DNA of 64,000 nt. Origin: Hyphomicrobiales bacterium (GTDB lineage: Bacteria > Pseudomonadota > Alphaproteobacteria > Rhizobiales > Rhizobiaceae). Location of the stretch: positions 257,407-321,406 of the forward strand of contig UBXG01000016.1 of the NCBI GenBank assembly GCA_900469475.1. The letters are read 5' to 3'. The position numbers were made by a program, and so were the translations under genes. Each line of letters opens with the position of its first letter. The stretch's first letter is position 1. Positions 1 through 7,964 of the stretch are shown here, one piece after another. The notes beneath the pieces were generated by a model. It saw only the letters and a list, made by a program, of their open reading frames with translations. It ran no database searches and had not been told where the DNA came from.

Positions 1-337
1 GCGACTGAACGGTCGAACGGGCTGGCGGATGATCGATGAAATGCTTTTCGAATACCGCATTGAAGCTCGAGAAATCACGAGCGTCATCCAGCCACACATT
101 GACCTTCACCACATGCTCGAGCGTGCAATCGGCAAGGGCAAGGACATCCTTGATATTGGCAATGACCTGCTCGGTCTGCGTGACGATATTGCCCGTAACG
201 ATTTCGCCGTTGATGGTCGGAACCTGGCCCGAAACGTACACGAAATCGCCTGCCCTGACGGCCTTGGCGAAAGGGCGACGCTGGCCGCCGGCCTGATTGT
301 CGGCGACGTCGAAACGGATCAGCTTGTTCTTGCTCAT
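1..337 (-). CDS. RidA family protein (3' end outside window)
   Basis: Reading the minus strand from the ATG at 335-337 gives a RidA/YjgF-type protein beginning MSKNKLIRFDVADNQAGG, with the typical stretch GDFVYVSGQVPT and later VVKVNVWLDDARDFSSFN. About 112 codons are visible, and the C-terminus, including the Arg motif of the active-site cleft, lies beyond the window edge (the last visible residues are PPARSTVQS). RidA-family enzymes hydrolyse reactive enamines and imines formed by PLP enzymes; some paralogues have other deaminase-like roles. It is divergent from the SDR gene at 692. The family call is firm, but the exact subfamily cannot be decided from the partial protein. Confidence 0.88.
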   Translation of the reverse strand, partial: MSKNKLIRFDVADNQAGGQRRPFAKAVRAGDFVYVSGQVPTINGEIVTGNIVTQTEQVIANIKDVLALADCTLEHVVKVNVWLDDARDFSSFNAVFEKHFIDHPPARSTVQS

Positions 338-691
338 GATATCCTCAGTCTTACCCCGTTGCTGAAAGTCGCAGTCACCATCATTCATCGTGAACAGGCC
401 CAAGCGTTCGACTCTCCTAGCAGCTTCCTTATCTGTCGCAACGGCGCTACGCCAGATCGTTTTGTTCGCTTGCGGGATGGACATGGAGCGATGCTTCTGC
501 GACTTCGATCGAAACCTTAACTTCAAAAACGAGAAAAAGCCTTTTATTTTCCGGCGACTAAGGACGCTTCCTCGACAAAGGACATGTCCGTCCTTTTGTC
601 GCGCTTGGCATGATTGCCTTTTCGCCCCCGAGCCTGATAAGACAAAGACATATTTCGTCGTATGATTGGTTGACGTTCAGGAGGAGTCGTC
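338..691. other. Intergenic region between divergent ridA-like and SDR genes
   Basis: This 354-base gap has no convincing gene. ORFs that cross it have no ribosome binding site and no recognisable family features. It should hold the divergent promoters. It contains a strong inverted repeat at 574-599 (listed separately), and an AGGAGG-type ribosome binding site lies just before the SDR start at 692. Confidence 0.5.
574..599. repeat. Inverted repeat GACAAAGGAC / GTCCTTTTGTC
   Basis: The left arm at 574-583 and the right arm at 589-599 are complementary apart from one extra T. The centre also holds the perfect 10-bp palindrome GGACATGTCC (580-589). No gene ends just upstream on the plus strand, so a terminator is not an obvious explanation. 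An operator for the divergent promoters, or the hairpin of a short transcript, is possible. Confidence 0.45.
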
Positions 692-1486
692 ATGGCAGAA
701 CTCGCGCAATCGCTTGCGTCCATTCGCATTCCCGATCTTGCCGGCAAGAGAGTATTGATAACGGGCGCTTCAACCGGCATCGGCGCCGCCGTGGCACGCG
801 CCTTTGCCGCACAGGGCATGAAGATCGGCCTGCACTTCAATGCAAGCCGCGAACCGGCGGAAAAGCTGGCCGATGAAATCAAGGCTGGCGGCGGAACCGT
901 CCATCTCATTCAGGGCGATGTCTCGCAAGAAGGCGGGACCGAGCGCGTCGTCAAAGATGCGGTAGACGCTTTGGGTGGCCTCGACGGCCTGATCAATAAT
1001 GCCGGCGGCATGCTCGGGCGGCTGCCGACCGCCGAAATGACGGATGAGCATTATGAGCGGGTGATGAACCTCAATGCACGCTCCGTCCTTGCGGCGACCC
1101 GCGCCGCTCATCCACACCTGAAAAAACAAGGCGGCTTCATCATCAACACGACCTCGATTGCCGCGCGCAACGGCGGCGGCAATGGCGCAATTCTCTATGC
1201 CGCCTCCAAGGGGTTCGTCTCGACCATTACCCATGGCCATGCCAAGGAATTCGTCAACGACAAGATCCGCGTCAATGCCGTCGCACCCGGCGTCATCGCG
1301 ACGCCGTTCCATGAGCGCTATACCAACGACGAGCAGATGGAACTGCAGCGCAAGACGATTCCCATGGGATTCGTCGGCACGCCGGAAGACTGCGTCGGCG
1401 CTTATCTCTTCCTCGCCTCTCCCACCCTGTCCGGCTACATCACCGGCCAGATCATCGAGGTCAATGGCGGCCAGCTCATGCCGTGA
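692..1486 (+). CDS. SDR family NAD(P)-dependent oxidoreductase
   Basis: This 264-residue protein is a classical short-chain dehydrogenase. The nucleotide-binding motif TGASTGIG is at residues 24-31, the structural motif NNAGG follows, and the catalytic pair is Tyr169-x3-Lys173 in YAASK. The C-terminal segment SGYITGQIIEVNGGQLMP is typical of the 3-oxoacyl-ACP reductase/glucose dehydrogenase-like subgroup. The ATG at 692 is preceded by the strong SD CAGGAGG. The substrate cannot be read from the sequence. It lies divergent from the RidA gene and just ahead of the LigD-type polymerase gene, which begins within about 75 bases; functional linkage with that neighbour is not evident. Confidence 0.9.
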   Translation: MAELAQSLASIRIPDLAGKRVLITGASTGIGAAVARAFAAQGMKIGLHFNASREPAEKLADEIKAGGGTVHLIQGDVSQEGGTERVVKDAVDALGGLDGLINNAGGMLGRLPTAEMTDEHYERVMNLNARSVLAATRAAHPHLKKQGGFIINTTSIAARNGGGNGAILYAASKGFVSTITHGHAKEFVNDKIRVNAVAPGVIATPFHERYTNDEQMELQRKTIPMGFVGTPEDCVGAYLFLASPTLSGYITGQIIEVNGGQLMP

Positions 1487-1560
1487 GATGCGGCCAGCGG
1501 TCGCTTTGTGCGTCGGGCAGTGTTAGTCTTGCCCGGCGCGGGGCCTTCGCGTCGGGGAAG

Positions 1561-2463
1561 ATGGAGCGCATGCAGATGGCAAAGACGCCCACTCATGACG
1601 GCATCGAAACGTCGGTGGAATTGACCCATCCGGAGCGGGTCTATTGGCCCGACGATAATATTACCAAGCATGATCTTCTCGAATATTATGCCGTGGCGTG
1701 GGAGCGCATGTCGCCATTCGTCATCAATCGCCCCCTCGCCCTCTTGCGCTGCCCCGATGGTATCGACGGGCCACGCTTCTTCCAGAAACACGCCTGGAAA
1801 GGCATCAATCATCACATCACCGAAATCGCCGATCCCGGAGACAAAGACGCCGCAAAGCTTTTGAAGATCGAGAATTTTGACGGGCTTGCTACGCTCGTCC
1901 AATCAGCCGCCCTGGAGATACACCCCTGGGGCACCACGATCGATCATTGGGAAAAGCCCGACATGATCATCATGGACCTCGATCCCGGCGAGGATATCGT
2001 ATGGAGCAAGGTCGTGACTGCAGCGAAAGAGATCAGGGAGCGGTTCGCGGCCCTGGGTCTAACCTCCTTCGTCAAAACCTCCGGCGGCAAGGGCCTGCAT
2101 GTGGTCGCGTCCGTCAAACCGCAGGCGACCTGGCCTGATATCAAGGATGCCGCCGAAACGATCGCCCATGCGATGAGTGCCGATAGTCCGCAGACATATT
2201 TGTCGGTCGCCAGCAAGGCGAAACGAGCTGGTCACATCTTCATCGACTATCTGCGCAACGGTCGCGGCAATACTGCCGTGGCACCCTATTCGACACGCGC
2301 CAGAAAGGGCGCGGCCGTTTCGATGCCGGTCTCTTGGGAAGAATTGGACGACACGATCGGGCCGGCTTCCTTTACGGTCAAGAATGCTGCATCGCGCCTC
2401 GGCCACTCGAGCGCCGATCCTTGGGCAGATTTCTTCAAGGCGGCATCGCCGCTCAAAGTCTGA
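1561..2463 (+). CDS. Stand-alone LigD-type DNA polymerase/primase domain protein
   Basis: The protein of about 300 residues matches the archaeo-eukaryotic-primase-like polymerase domain of bacterial LigD. It has the N-terminal segment LTHPERVYWPDD, the catalytic Asp pair in MDLDPGED (Asp139 and Asp141 from this start) and the nucleotide-binding stretch TSGGKGLHVV. There is no ligase or phosphoesterase domain, so it is the stand-alone form. The known family role is gap filling, and addition of ribonucleotides or deoxyribonucleotides, during non-homologous end joining. An in-frame ATG at 1483 exists, but the residues it adds are non-conserved; ATGs at 1561, 1570 and 1576 are better. No ku or ligase gene is present in this window. 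Confidence 0.85.
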   Translation: MERMQMAKTPTHDGIETSVELTHPERVYWPDDNITKHDLLEYYAVAWERMSPFVINRPLALLRCPDGIDGPRFFQKHAWKGINHHITEIADPGDKDAAKLLKIENFDGLATLVQSAALEIHPWGTTIDHWEKPDMIIMDLDPGEDIVWSKVVTAAKEIRERFAALGLTSFVKTSGGKGLHVVASVKPQATWPDIKDAAETIAHAMSADSPQTYLSVASKAKRAGHIFIDYLRNGRGNTAVAPYSTRARKGAAVSMPVSWEELDDTIGPASFTVKNAASRLGHSSADPWADFFKAASPLKV

Positions 2464-2465
2464 CG

Positions 2466-3032
2466 CTACACGAGAAACGGGACCAGCGCCGGCGTGCTGG
2501 CCTTATAGTCGGCATAGGCCGAGCCGAAGGTCTCGCTCATCCAGCTTTCCTCAATCTGCACACGGCGCAGCACGGCATAGAGAACGGCGACGATGGCCAG
2601 GGCCGCCGCGATGTCGCCTCGCGCAATTGCCGAGCCGATGATGGCAAGCATCAGGCCGGAATAGATCGGATGCCGAACAAGCGCATAGGGACCGGAGCGG
2701 ACGAGCGCGTGATCCTCCTTGAGGGTAATCACGCCGCTCCAGTTTCTGCCGATGTGATAGCGCGCCCAGACGGCGAAGAGCAGACCGATGAAGGTCAAAG
2801 CAGCACCGATTGCATAAGATGTAGGGTCTTGCGGAATAATACGATATCGCAAGGGGCCGAACCAGGATGGCTCGATTGAAAGCAGGAAGGCGCCGATCCA
2901 GATCGGCGCGGTATTGCCAAGCCGCGACAACGGATCCTCCTGCCGCACGCTCTTCTTGACGCCGAACGAAGCGAAAAGCCAGATCAACAGCCAGATGATC
3001 CAGCATGCAGGAATGAATTGATAAAGCAGCAT
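2466..3032 (-). CDS. Isoprenylcysteine carboxyl methyltransferase-like membrane protein
   Basis: A 188-residue integral membrane protein with about four to five hydrophobic segments. The C-terminal motif RSGPYALVRHPIYSG, followed by a conserved Glu segment (QIEESWM), is the signature of the ICMT/PEMT methyltransferase superfamily that binds S-adenosylmethionine. Bacterial members are of mostly unknown substrate; lipid or small-molecule methylation is expected at the inner membrane. Its ATG lies three bases after the stop of the glutathione transferase gene, so the two form a transcription unit. It converges on the LigD-like gene with a two-base gap between stops. Confidence 0.8.
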   Translation of the reverse strand: MLLYQFIPACWIIWLLIWLFASFGVKKSVRQEDPLSRLGNTAPIWIGAFLLSIEPSWFGPLRYRIIPQDPTSYAIGAALTFIGLLFAVWARYHIGRNWSGVITLKEDHALVRSGPYALVRHPIYSGLMLAIIGSAIARGDIAAALAIVAVLYAVLRRVQIEESWMSETFGSAYADYKASTPALVPFLV

Positions 3033-3035
3033 CGC

Positions 3036-3773
3036 TCAGGCCACATCTTTGTCCAGTTCCGGATAGTGCCGGAAAATGCCGTTCTCATTGAAGGGAATGC
3101 GGCGATCGGACTGAAGATAGCGAGCAATGTTGGGCCGTTTCATGACAGCTGCGTGCAGCGCAGTCAGATGCGGATAATCGCGCTCAAAATGCTTTGTCGC
3201 GCGCGGGAAGGCATAGTGCAATCCCTCATAGACCTGGAACAGCGATAGATCGACATAGGTCAATTCGCCGCCGAAGATATGGCTCGATCCTTCGGGGTTC
3301 TGCTGGAGCACTTTCTCGAAATAGCCGAGAAACTTGGGAATGCGGTTTTCGATGAATTCTGCAGCGCGCGCTTTGGCCTCTTGCTTCTGGTCCTCGTAAT
3401 ATTTCGACGTTGCGATCGGGTGATGCGTGTCGTGTACCTCGGCGACGAGATCGGTGATGGTCAACTGCAGGCCGTTCAACACGTGGCGCTTTCCTTCGTC
3501 CCTCGGTGCCAGACCTAGTTTCGGCCCGAGATACATCAGGATATTCGCCACATGCGGAATAATCAGATCACCGTCCTTCAGAAATGGCGGCGCAAACGGA
3601 AGATCGAAGTCGGATTTTCCGCCCATGATGGCGAACATGGCGGGCGTTCCCTGCCCCTTGGCTGCCGGTCCGCGACAAACATCGACATACTCCGCACCCG
3701 CCTCCTCCAGCGCCAGCCGAACGAATTCGCCGCGCCCTTGAATGCCATCCCAATAATAGAGTTCGTAAGCCAT
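3036..3773 (-). CDS. Glutathione S-transferase family protein
   Basis: The protein of 245 residues has a thioredoxin-like N-terminal domain (MAYELYYWDGIQGRGEFVRL), a cis-Pro-like region and an all-alpha C-terminal domain with GELTYVDLSLFQVYEGL. This is the alpha/mu/pi/sigma-like GST arrangement with a Tyr near the N-terminus. It probably conjugates glutathione to electrophiles or binds ligands; the substrate is unknown. A GTG four codons upstream (3785) overlaps the SD GGGAG, so the ATG at 3773 is preferred. It is co-transcribed with the ICMT-like gene that follows. Confidence 0.85.
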   Translation of the reverse strand: MAYELYYWDGIQGRGEFVRLALEEAGAEYVDVCRGPAAKGQGTPAMFAIMGGKSDFDLPFAPPFLKDGDLIIPHVANILMYLGPKLGLAPRDEGKRHVLNGLQLTITDLVAEVHDTHHPIATSKYYEDQKQEAKARAAEFIENRIPKFLGYFEKVLQQNPEGSSHIFGGELTYVDLSLFQVYEGLHYAFPRATKHFERDYPHLTALHAAVMKRPNIARYLQSDRRIPFNENGIFRHYPELDKDVA

Positions 3774-3965
3774 GCGGTTTTTCACTCCCGAGAATTGAAA
3801 ACGTCAGCCGCGGCAGTCGTAGCGACGGGCATATTCTCGTCACCGTCACCATCGGCGCATCGCAAGCCTACAATTTAGCGCCGATGGTACAGAAGATAAG
3901 TGGCGACCGACGGTATGGGCTACACATATGCGCCAGAAGCCCTGTGAATGTGATCTTCGGCCCAT

Positions 3966-3990
3966 GAAAAAGGTCCGGCGAGACCTCCAA
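3966..3990 (-). terminator. Rho-independent terminator downstream of the 3999-4313 gene
   Basis: On the minus strand a stem AGGTC/GACCT with a six-base loop is followed by TTTTT. It lies just after the stop at 3999. A second small inverted repeat (CCTCC/GGAGG) sits between the stop and this hairpin. Confidence 0.55.
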
Positions 3991-3998
3991 CGGGGAGG

Positions 3999-4313
3999 CT
4001 AGCTGCGCGCATTATGCTCGTGGCGTTTACGTGTCGCCGCCGCCTTCTTGGCGGAAGCAGAACGCTCCGCTGCGGGCCGTTTGGCGGCGGCGCGTCCGCC
4101 GATCCTGCCGCCCTTTTCGGACGATTCGTGATTTTCGGGATGGCCGCGACCGGAGCCGGATTTCTTGCCGCCGCCGCTTTCCTTATTGACCGTCGCCCAG
4201 GCACGCCGCTCCGCCTCCTCATTGGAAATACCGCGGTCTTCATATCCTTCCTCGATATGCTCAGCCTTGCGCTTCTGTTTGTCCGTATAGGCCGATTTGT
4301 CTCCTCGGGGCAT
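3999..4313 (-). CDS. Small basic hydrophilic protein, 'plasmid stabilization'/KGG-type
   Basis: The 104-residue protein starts MPRGDKSAYTDKQKRKAEHI and contains ERRAWATVNKESGGGKKSGSGRG, then a KGGRIGG segment and a Lys/Ala/Arg-rich tail. Such proteins are widespread in rhizobia and are often labelled plasmid stabilization protein, without experimental support. The N-terminal half resembles a ChaB/Rho-N-like helical nucleic-acid-binding segment and the tail is highly basic, so nucleic-acid binding or a stress role is plausible inference. An SD (AAGGAG) precedes the ATG at 4313. Confidence 0.75.
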   Translation of the reverse strand: MPRGDKSAYTDKQKRKAEHIEEGYEDRGISNEEAERRAWATVNKESGGGKKSGSGRGHPENHESSEKGGRIGGRAAAKRPAAERSASAKKAAATRKRHEHNARS

Positions 4314-4351
4314 GATCTTTCTCCTTGTTAGGACGAAAAACCAACCCGTCG

Positions 4352-4561
4352 TCAGAGAAAAGGTTCCGAGATCCGCCCGGGCGAATTGCGATTACTGGAC
4401 AGCAGATTGGCTGGGAGCATTCGGAAGCGCCGATCATGCCGCGCGGCGGCAGATTGCTTGGCCGAAGCCGGGAAAAAGATGCCGACTGAGCGATCGATGA
4501 TCAAAATCAGGACCAAGGCGGCCAGCAGATAGAGCGCGGTCAATATAAGGAGGGAGGTCAT
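4352..4561 (-). CDS. Small single-pass membrane protein, hypothetical
   Basis: The 69-residue ORF begins MTSLLILTALYLLAALVLIL, a clear N-terminal hydrophobic segment, followed by a basic polar tail. A GGAG ribosome binding site lies seven bases before the ATG at 4561. The ATG overlaps the TGA of a 33-codon ORF upstream (ATGA), suggesting translational coupling. No family was recognised. Coding status is likely but not certain. Confidence 0.45.
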   Translation of the reverse strand: MTSLLILTALYLLAALVLILIIDRSVGIFFPASAKQSAAARHDRRFRMLPANLLSSNRNSPGRISEPFL

Positions 4562-4659
4562 CGCATCGCTCCAAACCCATTGGCAAAGCAGGCAGCGCAG
4601 CACGCCGCAACGATTGCGGCAACAGTCATTTCCCTATCATCGATGTCGCTACGACCCAT
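4558..4659 (-). CDS. 33-residue hydrophobic micro-ORF upstream of the small membrane protein
   Basis: The ATG at 4657-4659 is preceded by GGGAG with an eight-base spacing. The product is 33 residues with a hydrophobic Ala/Cys-rich core (TVAAIVAACCAACFANGFG), and its stop overlaps the start codon of the next ORF. It could be a small membrane protein or a leader peptide coupling translation of the downstream ORF. No homologue was recognised. Confidence 0.35.
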   Translation of the reverse strand: MGRSDIDDREMTVAAIVAACCAACFANGFGAMR

Positions 4660-4836
4660 TGCTAAGCTCCCTTCGCAATTCGTAGCATCGATGTGTGACA
4701 ACTATGTCGCGCAAGAGAGCCAAATCACCGGAATTATTGCAAATATTCCGCCGGCCGCCGTCTTTTGAAAGAGAGAGGGCCCGCCGTTGCCAACAGGCCG
4801 CTCCTGTCTCCGCCACACTCTTAAGACCGACACGCC

Positions 4837-5106
4837 TTACACCTTCGGCGCTACAGCCTTCTTCGGCGTTTTCTTCGCGGGTTTGGCCGACTTCTCCTCG
4901 GCAACAGCCGCCGCAGCGACCGCCGTCTTGCGCTTCGCCTTTGGCTTGATATCGATCGTGCTGCCGTTTGCTACAGTCTTTTCAAGCGCAATACGCTCGC
5001 TGCTCGCCTGCGCCCAGTGCTCGGCGTCGCGTCCCGAAGGATGACCTTCCTCTTCCCATATGGCGTATGCGCGTTTCTTGATCCATTCGTCCCGAGGTTC
5101 CAACAT
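4837..5106 (-). CDS. DUF2934 domain-containing protein
   Basis: From the ATG at 5106 (SD GGAG, eight bases away) the 89-residue protein has the DUF2934 core RDEWIKKRAYAIWEEEGHP, then GRDAEHWAQA, and a long Ala/Lys-rich, probably disordered basic tail ending PKKAVAPKV. The function of DUF2934 is unknown; these proteins are common in rhizobia and are often found near stress genes. A longer reading frame to 5151 adds 15 non-conserved residues. Confidence 0.78.
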   Translation of the reverse strand: MLEPRDEWIKKRAYAIWEEEGHPSGRDAEHWAQASSERIALEKTVANGSTIDIKPKAKRKTAVAAAAVAEEKSAKPAKKTPKKAVAPKV

Positions 5107-5432
5107 CTGCTGTTCTCCGTTCGCATCATTGAACATGGTTTTGATGAACAATGCCCGTTCTTGAAATGCGGGCTTTACGCCTCCCCCGAGCAGTCAAGAC
5201 ACTAGGTCAAGCGTTCTTCGGTCTCGACTCTCGAACCGCAGTGGCGCTTCAAACGAAAGACAGATTTACCGTGGGGGACGGTAGCGAAGCAGCCGAAGCA
5301 CCCTAACTATGAAGGCGGTGACAACGGGGTTCAATTAAAATTATCTAATAGGATGAATTTTCGCACCGATAGCCTTCTGATGACCGCAAGCCGGCTCATT
5401 GCAGCTTTTGCGCGCAAGGATATACTTGCATC

Positions 5433-6896
5433 ATGATCGACCTCGTGGCCGCCCATTGGGGCCAAATTCTCGCCGTCCTTTCCATCGCGATGGGGGCCGC
5501 CGCTGCAATCCATGCAGCCATGACCAAAGAGGATGTCCGCGCCGCGATCGGCTGGGTCGGCGTCATCATCCTGTCCCCCATCATTGGTGCCGTCCTCTAT
5601 GCTGTCGCCGGCATCAATCGCATCCGCCGGGCCTCCCTCAGTTCGCAGCGAGATGCGCTCTTTCGCAAGGATGCGAATGGCGAGCTCTCCAGCTTCGACG
5701 CGGATGACGGCGAGGTGCGGCGGCTCTTCGGCGAACGTTTCGGCTCGATGAAGACGCTCGGCGACCGGGTCGTCCGTTACACGATGAGCACCGGCAATAC
5801 GATCGAGATGCTGACGAACGGCGATGTTGCCTATGCCGCGATGAAAGCCGCAATCGATGGCGCCGAACGCAGCATCCTGATGGAAACCTATATTTTCGAT
5901 CGCGACCCGATCGGCCTTCGCATCGCCGATGCCCTGATTGCCGCGACCAAACGCGGCGTCAGCGTCCGCGTGCTGATCGATGCCGTCGGCGCCCGCTATT
6001 CCGTGCCGAGTATCATGGGTTATCTGCGCCAGGGCGGCGTTCAGGTCGACGTCTTCAACGGCAATGTCATCATCGGTCTTCGGTTGCCGTACGCAAATCT
6101 GCGCACCCACCGTAAGATCCTCAGCATCGACGGGCGAATTGCCTTTACCGGCGGCATGAACATACGCCAGGGTTTTACGCGCGAATTCGCTCGCGATCAC
6201 TGCGCCCGCGACATGCATTTCTGCGTCACAGGCCCGGCAATCGCCGATCTCTTCAATACGGCAGCCGAAGACTGGCGCTTTACCACGGGCGAGGTCCTGA
6301 ACGCCCCGGAATGGCGAATTGCCGCCCCTTCCAACGAGCCGGGTGCCCCCGTCTTTATGCGGGTCGTCGCCTCCGGCCCGGATCGCAGCGTCGAGACCAA
6401 TCATAAGATGCTGATTGGTGCGCTATCGGTGGCGCGCAAATCCATCCGCATCATGTCGCCTTATTTTCTGCCCGATCGAGAATTGATCAGCGCTCTTGTG
6501 ACAGCAGCCCGGCGCGGCGTCGAGGTCGATATCGTCGTGCCGACAGCCAATAATCTCGTGCTCGTCGACCGAGCCATGACGGCGCAATTCGACCAGATGC
6601 TGAAGAATTATTGCCGCATCTGGCGCGCCGAAGGCGCTTTCAACCATTCCAAGCTTTTGGCCATCGACGGCATATGGGCCTATGTCGGCTCTTCCAATCT
6701 CGATCCGCGCTCGCTGAGGCTCAATTTCGAGGTGGATCTCGAGGTGCTCGATCGCGGCTTTGCCGGCACGATCGATGCGCATATCGGCGCAATCCTCGAA
6801 ACGGCGCATCCGGTCGATCTCGAAAAGCTTCGGGCGCGGCCCTTCATCGTCAGACTTATCGAAAAGGTGCTTTGGCTCGGTTCGCCCTATCTCTGA
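5433..6896 (+). CDS. cls: Cardiolipin synthase (phospholipase D family)
   Basis: The 487-residue protein begins with two hydrophobic segments (about residues 5-25 and 35-55) and then has two phospholipase D catalytic motifs, H-x-K-x4-D at His226 (HRKILSIDG) and at His405 (HSKLLAIDG), each followed by G-G/S-x-N. This is the ClsA-type architecture and length. It condenses two phosphatidylglycerols to cardiolipin and glycerol at the inner membrane. A weak SD (AAGGA) precedes the ATG. The next gene, an EEP-family protein, follows in the same direction and the pair may be co-transcribed. Confidence 0.92.
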   Translation: MIDLVAAHWGQILAVLSIAMGAAAAIHAAMTKEDVRAAIGWVGVIILSPIIGAVLYAVAGINRIRRASLSSQRDALFRKDANGELSSFDADDGEVRRLFGERFGSMKTLGDRVVRYTMSTGNTIEMLTNGDVAYAAMKAAIDGAERSILMETYIFDRDPIGLRIADALIAATKRGVSVRVLIDAVGARYSVPSIMGYLRQGGVQVDVFNGNVIIGLRLPYANLRTHRKILSIDGRIAFTGGMNIRQGFTREFARDHCARDMHFCVTGPAIADLFNTAAEDWRFTTGEVLNAPEWRIAAPSNEPGAPVFMRVVASGPDRSVETNHKMLIGALSVARKSIRIMSPYFLPDRELISALVTAARRGVEVDIVVPTANNLVLVDRAMTAQFDQMLKNYCRIWRAEGAFNHSKLLAIDGIWAYVGSSNLDPRSLRLNFEVDLEVLDRGFAGTIDAHIGAILETAHPVDLEKLRARPFIVRLIEKVLWLGSPYL

Positions 6897-7019
6897 CGTT
6901 GGCTTGACCGAACAATCTGGCCTGGTCGCAGCCTTTTTACATGACAAGGCCAACGATCGCTTCTTATACTCTTTCCCATGTGCCCGACATGGTCTGATCA
7001 AGGGACGGTCGACGGATAG

Positions 7020-7862
7020 ATGCGAAAGAAGAAAGAAAGCCTCCGTGCGAGCATTCTGGAAAGCCTGAAGAACCGCAAGAAATCGCGCCCCACGCCGGCT
7101 GGCGGCAAGGTGGACCGACCGGAAGGCACATTGATCGCCTCCTACAATGTCCACAAATGCGTCGGCGCCGACCGTCGCTTCGATCCGGAACGCACCAGTC
7201 GCGTCATTCATGAAATCGATGCCGATATCATCGGCTTGCAGGAGGCCGACACCCGTTTCGGGGAACGCACGGGTATCCTTGATCTGCGTCGCCTCGAGCG
7301 CGAGACGGGGCTTATTCCGGTGCCGATCACCGGCGTCACCAAGGCTCATGGCTGGCACGGCAATGTCGTGCTTTTCAAGCAGGGCACGGTTCGCGATGTC
7401 CATCAGATCAATCTGCCCGGGCTGGAGCCGCGCGGCGCACTCATTGCCGAACTGGAATTGGCGCGCGGCGGAAGCCTCAGAATCATTGCCGCGCACCTCG
7501 GCCTGCTGCATCGCTCGCGTGCCCAGCAGACACGCCTGATCGTCGACCTCATGAACGACGGCAGCGAGATGCCGACCATTCTGCTGGGCGATCTCAATGA
7601 ATGGCGGCTGGGCGACCGCTCAACGCTCAATACGTTCCAGGCCGCCTTCGGCCCGCTTCCGCCTGCTGTTCCGAGCTTTCCCTCGACGCTGCCACTCCTG
7701 GCGCTCGATCGCATCATGGCAAATCGCCGCGGCATGATTTCCTCGGTCGAGGTGCACGACTCACCACTGGCGCGCATGGCGTCGGATCATCTGCCCATCA
7801 AGGCGGTCGTCAGTCTCGAAACGTTCGACAACGAAGCGCAGCGGCATCCACAGACAGCCTAG
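7020..7862 (+). CDS. Endonuclease/exonuclease/phosphatase family protein
   Basis: The 280-residue protein carries the EEP fold motifs in order: ASYNVHKCVG near residue 40, IIGLQEAD with the metal-binding Glu, the central LLGDLNEW, and the C-terminal SDHLPI with the catalytic Asp-His. Members hydrolyse phosphodiester or phosphomonoester bonds in nucleic acids, phosphoinositides or sphingolipids. Genes of this kind often follow PLD-type cardiolipin synthases, which fits the 123-base spacing to cls. The substrate is not predictable. The first 30 residues are Lys/Arg rich and could be a membrane or nucleic-acid tether. Confidence 0.82.
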   Translation: MRKKKESLRASILESLKNRKKSRPTPAGGKVDRPEGTLIASYNVHKCVGADRRFDPERTSRVIHEIDADIIGLQEADTRFGERTGILDLRRLERETGLIPVPITGVTKAHGWHGNVVLFKQGTVRDVHQINLPGLEPRGALIAELELARGGSLRIIAAHLGLLHRSRAQQTRLIVDLMNDGSEMPTILLGDLNEWRLGDRSTLNTFQAAFGPLPPAVPSFPSTLPLLALDRIMANRRGMISSVEVHDSPLARMASDHLPIKAVVSLETFDNEAQRHPQTA

Positions 7863-7964
7863 ACGTTATCGACATGCTTCATGTTGATCCCACCGATATA
7901 TGTGATGACGGACGAAGGACCATCTTATAGGCTGCCCGCAATTGACCGATCCGGGAGACAATCC

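Noticed and set aside
29..520. 163-residue plus-strand frame at the window start
   Set aside because: It is the reverse frame of the RidA-like gene, which has family motifs and a proper start at 337 on the minus strand.
691..691. Sigma-54 promoter in front of the SDR gene (TTGGCA...TGCC near 606)
   Set aside because: The GG-GC spacing is seven instead of ten, so it does not fit the -24/-12 pattern.
5331..6404. 357-residue minus-strand frame
   Set aside because: It lies antisense to cardiolipin synthase, whose two HKD motifs are clear.
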